A stretch of 64,000 nt of DNA from Stagnimonas sp. GTDB lineage: Bacteria > Pseudomonadota > Gammaproteobacteria > Nevskiales > Nevskiaceae. The stretch lies in NCBI GenBank assembly GCA_030652575.1, contig JAUSQI010000153.1, positions 1 to 64,000 on the forward strand, read 5' to 3'. The notes beneath the pieces were generated by a model, which saw nothing but the letters and a program-made list of their open reading frames with translations, had not been told where the DNA came from and did not search any database. Within the stretch, counting starts at the first letter, position 1. Every line of letters begins with the position of its first letter. Below, piece by piece: positions 59,234-64,000 of the stretch. A program made the position numbers and the translations under genes.

Positions 59234-60438
59234 TGCAGCTCTCCGCTGGCGAGCCTGAGCAGCAGCAGGCCCGAGAGTTTGGCGCGCTCACTGATGGACG
59301 ACACGCGCATCCACTCCTGATCGCTGTGGATGCGATCGCCGACCACGCCCATGTTGTCGAGATTGGCCAGGCCGTGCGCGGCCAGATTGTTGCCGTCGCA
59401 GCAACCTCCGGTGGGCTTGAAGTGCAGGCCCAGGCCCAGCTTCGTCCCACAATCGCCGACGTAGTCCATCAGCCGCTGGATTTCTGCGTTCACCACTTTT
59501 GGCGGCCGCGTGAAGCCACCGGAAAGTTCGCAGTGCAGACCCTCGCGCGCATTCAGCCGCGTCATCAGCAGATCGAGTTCGTCGTGCATCCAGCACTCGT
59601 CGCTGGCCTGCGAGGTGCGCACGTTGAACTTGAACACCGCCAAGTCGGGCACGACGTTGAGCGCACCGCCGCCCTTCACATAGCCGGGGTTGATGGTCAC
59701 GCCCTCGCGCGTTCCATTGAGCGCATTCAGCCCGCTGATGAAGTCCGCACAGGCGGCAATGGCGTTGCGGCCCTTGTCGAAATCACGCCCCGCGTGCGCG
59801 GCGCGGCCGTGCACCACCACGTTGAAGTTGCCGCTGCCCTTGCGTGCCGATGCCAGCGAGCCATCGGGCAGGGCGGGTTCGTAGATCAGGCCCAGGTGAT
59901 GCGACTTGGCCGCCTCGGCCAGCAAGGGCGCGGAGGACACCGAGCCGATCTCCTCGTCCGGGTTCATCAGCACCGTCCAGCCGATCTTTTCTTTCCACGG
60001 CGAGCGCTCCAGTGCCATCAGCGCCTGCAACAGCACCAGCAGGCCGCCCTTCAAGTCCGCCACGCCGGGGCCGTTGAGCGTGTCCGCGTCGATCTGCTTC
60101 ACGGTCTGGAATGAATGGTCGGCCGCAAATACGGTGTCGAGATGGCCGCAGAAAAACACTTGCAAGGGCGCTTGCGGGCGCAGTCGCAGTCGCAAAGCCT
60201 TGCCCACGGGTCGCGTGATGGCGATGCCCGCATCGTTGACGCTGCGGTGAGAGGCCAGGTCCAGCAGCTCCGAACTCGCTTGCAAGGGTGCGAACACCTC
60301 GCGCATCGCCTCGGCCATCGCCGTCACCCCAGCCGCATTGAAGCTGCCGGAATTGATGCTGGCGAGCCGCACCAGCGTCTCGTGCATGGCAGGCAGGGCA
60401 GCGTCGATGGGCGACAAATAGGGGGCGTAATCCGTCAT
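59224..60438 (-). CDS. M20-family metallohydrolase (CPG2/ArgE-type)
   Basis: A 404-residue zinc hydrolase. Metal ligands and signature: His and Asp in FFCGHLDTVF, Asp in NGPGVADLKGGL, Glu pair in MNPDEEIGSVSS, Glu in YEPALPDG and the distal His in VVGDRIHSDQEWM. A dimerisation domain with AHAGRDFDKGRNAI lies in the middle. The family removes acyl or glutamyl groups from amino acids (glutamate carboxypeptidase, acetylornithine deacetylase). It is co-transcribed with astA, and no astE gene is seen in the window, so it is a candidate for the missing succinylglutamate desuccinylase step; this is inference. It is divergent from the ABC-transporter operon (70-nt gap). Confidence 0.88.
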   Translation of the reverse strand: MTDYAPYLSPIDAALPAMHETLVRLASINSGSFNAAGVTAMAEAMREVFAPLQASSELLDLASHRSVNDAGIAITRPVGKALRLRLRPQAPLQVFFCGHLDTVFAADHSFQTVKQIDADTLNGPGVADLKGGLLVLLQALMALERSPWKEKIGWTVLMNPDEEIGSVSSAPLLAEAAKSHHLGLIYEPALPDGSLASARKGSGNFNVVVHGRAAHAGRDFDKGRNAIAACADFISGLNALNGTREGVTINPGYVKGGGALNVVPDLAVFKFNVRTSQASDECWMHDELDLLMTRLNAREGLHCELSGGFTRPPKVVNAEIQRLMDYVGDCGTKLGLGLHFKPTGGCCDGNNLAAHGLANLDNMGVVGDRIHSDQEWMRVSSISERAKLSGLLLLRLASGELQWT

Positions 60439-60508
60439 GCGGCGATTTTAGTGGAATGCTTGTTGCGAGCTTTACACTCGACGCCAAGTCTCAAGCCCTC
60501 GGACCTTC

Positions 60509-61312
60509 ATGAAACGACTGTTATGTAGCCTGCTACTGCTCGCGAGTTTCTGCGCGAGTGCCGCCGACCAGGCCCTGTGGGAAAAATCCACCCTCAACCA
60601 GATCATGAAGCGCGGCGAGCTGCGTGTGGGGCTGGAGGCCGGCTACATGCCCTTCGAGATGCGCGACAAGAACGGCAACATCATCGGTTTCGACGTTGAC
60701 CTCGCCAAGAAGATGGCGAGCGTGCTGAAGGTGAAGGTCACCTTCGTCAACACCCAGTGGGACGGCATCATCCCGGCGCTGCTCACCGACAAGTTCGACA
60801 TCCTGATGTCCGGCATGACCATCACGCCCGAGCGCAACGCACAGGTCAACTTCAGCGCGCCCTACATCACCGTCGGTCAGACCGCGCTGCTGGCCGGCAA
60901 GCATAAAGGCAAGGTGCTGCATGCCAAGGCGCTGGACGACCCCAAGTTCATCATCGCCACCAAGCTCGGCACCTCGGGCGACATCGTCAGTAGCCGTCTG
61001 CTGCCACGCGCGACGATCAAGAAGTTCGAGACCGAGGCCGATGCCGCACTCGAAGTGAAGAACGGCCGCGCCGATGCCTTCGTCTACGACCTGCCGTATC
61101 TCGCCGTCTACGCCAACCAGTATCCCGATGGCGTCTACATGCTGCCCGAGCCCTTCACCAAGGAAGACCTCGGCTGGGCGATCAAGAAGGGCGACCCTGA
61201 CTTTCTGAACTGGCTCGATCACTTCATCGTCTCGATCAAGAACGACGGCACCTACGACGTGCTCTACAACCGCTGGTTCAACAGCACCGTCTGGCTGAAG
61301 AACGTGCAATGA
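60509..61312 (+). CDS. Amino-acid ABC transporter, substrate-binding protein
   Basis: A 267-residue periplasmic solute-binding protein (family 3). The signal peptide is about 1-18 (MKRLLCSLLLLASFCASA). The mature part has the family start LNQIMKRGELRVGLEAGYMP, then GFDVDLAKKMASVL, DGIIPALLTDKFDILMSGMT and the carboxy motif GDPDFLNWLDHFIVSIKNDG. It delivers a polar or basic amino acid to the permease encoded next. Position beside astA and the M20 gene suggests arginine or a related amino acid, but the ligand cannot be read from the sequence. Its stop overlaps the permease ATG by 4 nt. Confidence 0.9.
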   Translation: MKRLLCSLLLLASFCASAADQALWEKSTLNQIMKRGELRVGLEAGYMPFEMRDKNGNIIGFDVDLAKKMASVLKVKVTFVNTQWDGIIPALLTDKFDILMSGMTITPERNAQVNFSAPYITVGQTALLAGKHKGKVLHAKALDDPKFIIATKLGTSGDIVSSRLLPRATIKKFETEADAALEVKNGRADAFVYDLPYLAVYANQYPDGVYMLPEPFTKEDLGWAIKKGDPDFLNWLDHFIVSIKNDGTYDVLYNRWFNSTVWLKNVQ

Positions 61313-62244
61313 GGCCTGAAAATCCTGCCTGGCGATTGCTCACCGTCGCGCTCGTCCTGCTGATCGGTGCCGGCCTCTACTGGGCCACCATCAAGGTCAA
61401 CTACCAGTGGCGCTGGGACCGCGTACCCGAATACCTGCTGATGACCGGCGGCGAAGAAGTGCTCTCGCCGGTGGATGGCACCGTTGCGGTCTCGGGCAAG
61501 CAGATCATCTTGACCCCGCTGCTCGGCGGCGAGCCGCAGACCTTTCCGCAGATCGACGTCGTGCAGGTCAGCGACGGCGAGATCGTGTTCGCCAACAACA
61601 CCCTCGGCAAGAAGGCGGGTGTCACCCCCGGCCCGCTGCTGGTGGGCCTGTGGGTGACGCTGCAAATCTCGGCGTGGTCGCTGGTGTTCGCCCTGGTGCT
61701 GGGCCTGATCGCGGGCCTGGGCCGCGTCTCCGCCAACCCCGCCGCACGCGACATGGCCGCGATCTACGTCGAGCTGATCCGCGGCACGCCGCTGCTGGTG
61801 CAGATGTTCATCGTCTACTTCTTCTTGGGCACGGTGCTCAATCTTTCCGGCTTCGTGGCGGGTGTCGCCGCACTCTCGGTATTCACGGGTGCGTATGTGG
61901 CCGAGATCGTTCGCAGCGGCATCGAGGGTGTGAGCAAAGGCCAGATGGAAGCCGCCCGTTCGCTCGGCATGAGCCACTGGCAGGCGATGCGCCATGTGGT
62001 GCTGCCACAGGCGCTCAAGCGCAGCCTGCCGGCACTCGCAGGCCAGAGCATCAATCTGGTGAAAGACAGCTCGCTGGTGTCGATCATGGCGCTCACCGAT
62101 CTCACCAAGGCCGGGCGGGAGATTGTTGCCAGCACCTTCAGCCCGTTCGAGGTCTGGTTCACCGTCGCCCTCATGTATCTGGTGCTGACGGGTGCCCTGT
62201 CGGTGTTCGTGCGCCGCTTGGAAAAGAAGATGGCCCATGACTAA
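61309..62244 (+). CDS. Amino-acid ABC transporter permease with an extracytoplasmic insert
   Basis: A 311-residue inner-membrane permease of the HisM/GlnP type. After the first helix (about 8-27) comes an unusual hydrophilic stretch of roughly 75 residues (about 30-105) with [16 protein letters not shown] and [16 protein letters not shown], which looks like a small beta domain. The usual permease part follows from about 107 ([20 protein letters not shown]), with the EAA-loop motif [20 protein letters not shown] that contacts the ATPase and the [13 protein letters not shown] motif. It lies between the binding protein and the ATPase, overlapping both by a few bases. Confidence 0.9.
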   Translation: MRPENPAWRLLTVALVLLIGAGLYWATIKVNYQWRWDRVPEYLLMTGGEEVLSPVDGTVAVSGKQIILTPLLGGEPQTFPQIDVVQVSDGEIVFANNTLGKKAGVTPGPLLVGLWVTLQISAWSLVFALVLGLIAGLGRVSANPAARDMAAIYVELIRGTPLLVQMFIVYFFLGTVLNLSGFVAGVAALSVFTGAYVAEIVRSGIEGVSKGQMEAARSLGMSHWQAMRHVVLPQALKRSLPALAGQSINLVKDSSLVSIMALTDLTKAGREIVASTFSPFEVWFTVALMYLVLTGALSVFVRRLEKKMAHD

Positions 62245-62992
62245 ACCCACCACCGAAGTGCTCATCGACGCCCGCGAAGTCAGCAAGGTCTACCCCAACG
62301 GCACCCAGGCGCTCACCAACGTCTCGCTACAGGTGCGACGTGGCGAGGTGGTGTGCATCGTCGGCCCCTCGGGCTCCGGCAAGTCCACCCTGCTGCGCAC
62401 GCTCAACGCGATGGAAAGCATCACCAGCGGCGAAGTCATCATGGATGGCCTCAACGTCCACGCGCCCAAGACCAACCTCAACGAAGTGCGCACGCACGCC
62501 GGCATGGTGTTCCAGCAGTTCAATCTCTTCCCGCACAAGACCGCGCTCGAAAACGTGATGCTCGCACCCATGCAGGTGCTCAAGCACACTCTCGATACTG
62601 CCCGCGCCAACGCCGAAAAGCTGCTGGCGAAAGTGGGCCTGGCCGAAAAGGCGCAGAGCCGCCCCAGCCAGCTCAGTGGCGGCCAGCAGCAGCGTGTTGC
62701 CATCGCCCGCGCACTCGCCATGCAGCCGCGCGTGATGCTGTTCGACGAGCCGACTTCAGCCCTCGACCCGGAGAAAGTCGGCGAAGTGCTGGAGGTGATG
62801 AAGCAGCTGGCACTTGAAGGCATGACGATGGTCGTCGTCACCCACGAGATGGGCTTTGCCCGTGCGGTGGCCAACCGCGTGGTGTTCATGGATGGCGGCG
62901 AGCTGGTGTATCAGGACGCGCCCGAAGCCTTCTTCAGCAATGCGCAGCATGAGCGGCTGCGGAGTTTTTTGGGGCAGGTGTTGCCGCATTAA
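62237..62992 (+). CDS. Amino-acid ABC transporter ATPase
   Basis: A 251-residue ATPase of the HisP/GlnQ type. It has Walker [14 protein letters not shown]-loop [17 protein letters not shown], signature [17 protein letters not shown], Walker [17 protein letters not shown] and switch His VVTHEMGF. Length is normal. It powers the permease just upstream, whose stop it overlaps by 8 nt. The ATG at 62237 starts the conserved part; the frame is open further upstream inside the permease gene. Confidence 0.95.
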   Translation: MTKPTTEVLIDAREVSKVYPNGTQALTNVSLQVRRGEVVCIVGPSGSGKSTLLRTLNAMESITSGEVIMDGLNVHAPKTNLNEVRTHAGMVFQQFNLFPHKTALENVMLAPMQVLKHTLDTARANAEKLLAKVGLAEKAQSRPSQLSGGQQQRVAIARALAMQPRVMLFDEPTSALDPEKVGEVLEVMKQLALEGMTMVVVTHEMGFARAVANRVVFMDGGELVYQDAPEAFFSNAQHERLRSFLGQVLPH

Positions 62993-63024
62993 GCGCCGCG
63001 CACGCGGCTTGCAGGGCGAGGTGC

Positions 63025-63807
63025 ATGAACGCCGCCGCCCTGCCCATCACTGCCCAGCTGCACTCCTGGCTCAATGCCTGGCGCTGGGCGACGGATCGCC
63101 GCGCGCGCCAGCAGCCCAAGCCCTACCGCGAGACGCCCGCCGGGCGGCTGATCAGCCTGCCGCTGCCGGTTTCCCGACGCCTCTCGCAGCTGCGCTCGCG
63201 GTATGGGGTGGCGTTCGAGCAGCAGCTCAATGCCGATAACGCGCTGGAAAACTACGTCTACCTCGACGTGCTGCACCGCCTGCGCGCGCACAGCCCGCGC
63301 TGGCCCGCGGTGCAGGGGCGGGTACTGGACGTGGGCTGCAAGAACTTCTACTACGCCGCCGCACTCGCCGCCGCCTTCAAGCCCGCACAGCTCACGGGGC
63401 TGGAGCTGGAAGGCCATCGCCGCTACCGCGACGGCCACCGGCGCAGTGACTACGCGGCCTTCTACACCGGGCAGTTGGCAGGCGCGCGCTATTGCGTGGG
63501 CGATGTCTGCGACTGGGGCGAGCAGGCCGATCTCGTCAGCTGCTGGTATCCCTTCGTGTTCGCCGAGGTCGCACTCGCCTGGGGGTTGCCGCTCTCGGCG
63601 TTTGCGCCGCAGCGGTTTTTCCCGGCGCTGGCTGCTGCGATGGCACCCGGCGGGCTGCTGCTGGTGGTGAATCAGGGGCTTGCCGAGTGGCAGCAGACGG
63701 CGCACTGGTTGGGCCAGCAACACCTGCATTGTGTGGCGCGTGTGGTGGTGGATGCACCCCTGCTACCGCGCCCTGCGCCGCCGGTGGCGTCGCTTTGGCA
63801 GGCCTGA
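63025..63807 (+). CDS. Methyltransferase-like protein of unknown role
   Basis: A 260-residue protein with a Rossmann methyltransferase motif I near residues 98-112 (GRVLDVGCKNFYYAAAL) and a possible second motif (YCVGDVCDWGEQADLVSCWY) and a late one (APGGLLLVVNQG). I do not recognise a closer family. The amino-terminal ~95 residues are Arg-rich and helical (RRLSQLRSRYGVAFEQQLN). No signal peptide or membrane segment is present. It lies 32 nt after the ABC-transporter ATPase but need not be part of that operon. The substrate is unknown. Confidence 0.65.
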   Translation: MNAAALPITAQLHSWLNAWRWATDRRARQQPKPYRETPAGRLISLPLPVSRRLSQLRSRYGVAFEQQLNADNALENYVYLDVLHRLRAHSPRWPAVQGRVLDVGCKNFYYAAALAAAFKPAQLTGLELEGHRRYRDGHRRSDYAAFYTGQLAGARYCVGDVCDWGEQADLVSCWYPFVFAEVALAWGLPLSAFAPQRFFPALAAAMAPGGLLLVVNQGLAEWQQTAHWLGQQHLHCVARVVVDAPLLPRPAPPVASLWQA

Positions 63808-63816
63808 ACGCTGCGA

Positions 63817-63846
63817 ATCCGTCATGCCCGCGAAGGCGGGAATCCG
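63817..63846. repeat. REP-like palindrome (GTCATGCCCGCGAAGGCGGG)
   Basis: CCCGC (63827-63831) pairs with GCGGG (63836-63840) around GAAG, inside the common proteobacterial intergenic motif CGTCATxCCCGCGAAGGCGGG. It lies between two convergent genes. Confidence 0.65.
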
Positions 63847-63860
63847 GTGCCCGGCAAGCG

Positions 63861-64000
63861 CTACGACTGTAGATACGCCTGCAACCAGCCCTGAAGCAGC
63901 GCACTGCCCACCAGCCAATCGGTGACGAAGAAAAAGTAGAACGCCAGCAGAAAGAATGTGAGGTAAGTCGCCGGGTGCAAGCGCCGCAGCGTCTTCCAGT
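63861..64000 (-). CDS. Membrane protein, C-terminal end (cut by window edge)
   Basis: The last 46 residues or so of a minus-strand gene, with its stop at 63861-63863 and the rest beyond the window. The sequence includes RRLHPATYLTFFLLAFYFFF, then VTDWLVGSALLQGWLQAYLQ. It holds a strongly hydrophobic helix and a second amphipathic segment, so it is a membrane protein. No family can be named from this piece. Confidence 0.6.
   Translation of the reverse strand, partial: WKTLRRLHPATYLTFFLLAFYFFFVTDWLVGSALLQGWLQAYLQS

Overview
The window is about 64 kb of high-GC, gene-dense chromosome from a gammaproteobacterium, most likely Xanthomonadales or Nevskiales. This rests on the mix of gene families: an EpsL-type exopolysaccharide barrel, ExeA/GspB, the succinyl-arginine (AST) pathway, Ser/Thr kinases with TPR tails, and a Fiu/PiuC/TonB iron operon. 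It is family-level inference, because there is no rRNA or taxonomic marker here. No transposase, integrase, CRISPR array or rRNA was seen.

Layout. 1-2.3 kb: the end of an exopolysaccharide operon (sugar transferase, EpsL-like barrel) and a LOG-family gene. 2.4-4.95 kb: two small housekeeping-type genes, tRNA-Ala(CGC), a decayed Rhs fragment and a run of tandem terminator hairpins. 4.95-9.6 kb: astC-like aminotransferase, a small AT-rich membrane gene, gspB/exeA and elaA. 9.6-15.0 kb: an outer-membrane barrel coupled to a 1571-residue secreted modular protein. 15.0-34.6 kb: a signalling region with two LuxR-type response regulators, two short histidine kinases, three Ser/Thr kinase-TPR proteins, one cyclase-TPR protein, two related secreted proteins, an unknown secreted protein, a lipoprotein, and astB. 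34.8-42.2 kb: a metal-hydrolase-like lipoprotein, a polytopic membrane protein, an ArgO/LysE exporter, a phospholipase-D-like lipoprotein and astD. 42.2-48.2 kb: a type III restriction-modification locus with a VapD/DUF5397 pair between res and mod, and a degraded PIN gene. 48.3-57.8 kb: a ten-gene iron-uptake and extracytoplasmic electron-transfer operon. 57.9-63.0 kb: astA, a CsaA-like gene, an M20 hydrolase and an amino-acid ABC transporter. The right edge holds a methyltransferase-like gene and a partial membrane gene.

How it fits together. Four steps of the arginine succinyltransferase pathway (astC, astB, astD, astA) are scattered over 54 kb with a probable amino-acid importer and an arginine-type exporter, but no astE is visible. 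The signalling region looks like one circuit: a shared 12-nt motif, CCCCWGWWCNGG, lies 61-84 nt upstream of four starts (giant secreted protein, both related secreted proteins, cyclase-TPR protein), always in the same orientation relative to the gene.

The strongest single observation is a 31-bp CTCG tetranucleotide tract inside the 5' end of the type III methyltransferase gene. It splits the gene into two frames. Losing one unit (or gaining two) would join them, so the gene reads as a phase-variable mod in the OFF state. In the iron operon, a DUF2271 protein carries a DGLSGAT motif, the signature of ApbE flavinylation, and apbE lies two genes downstream.
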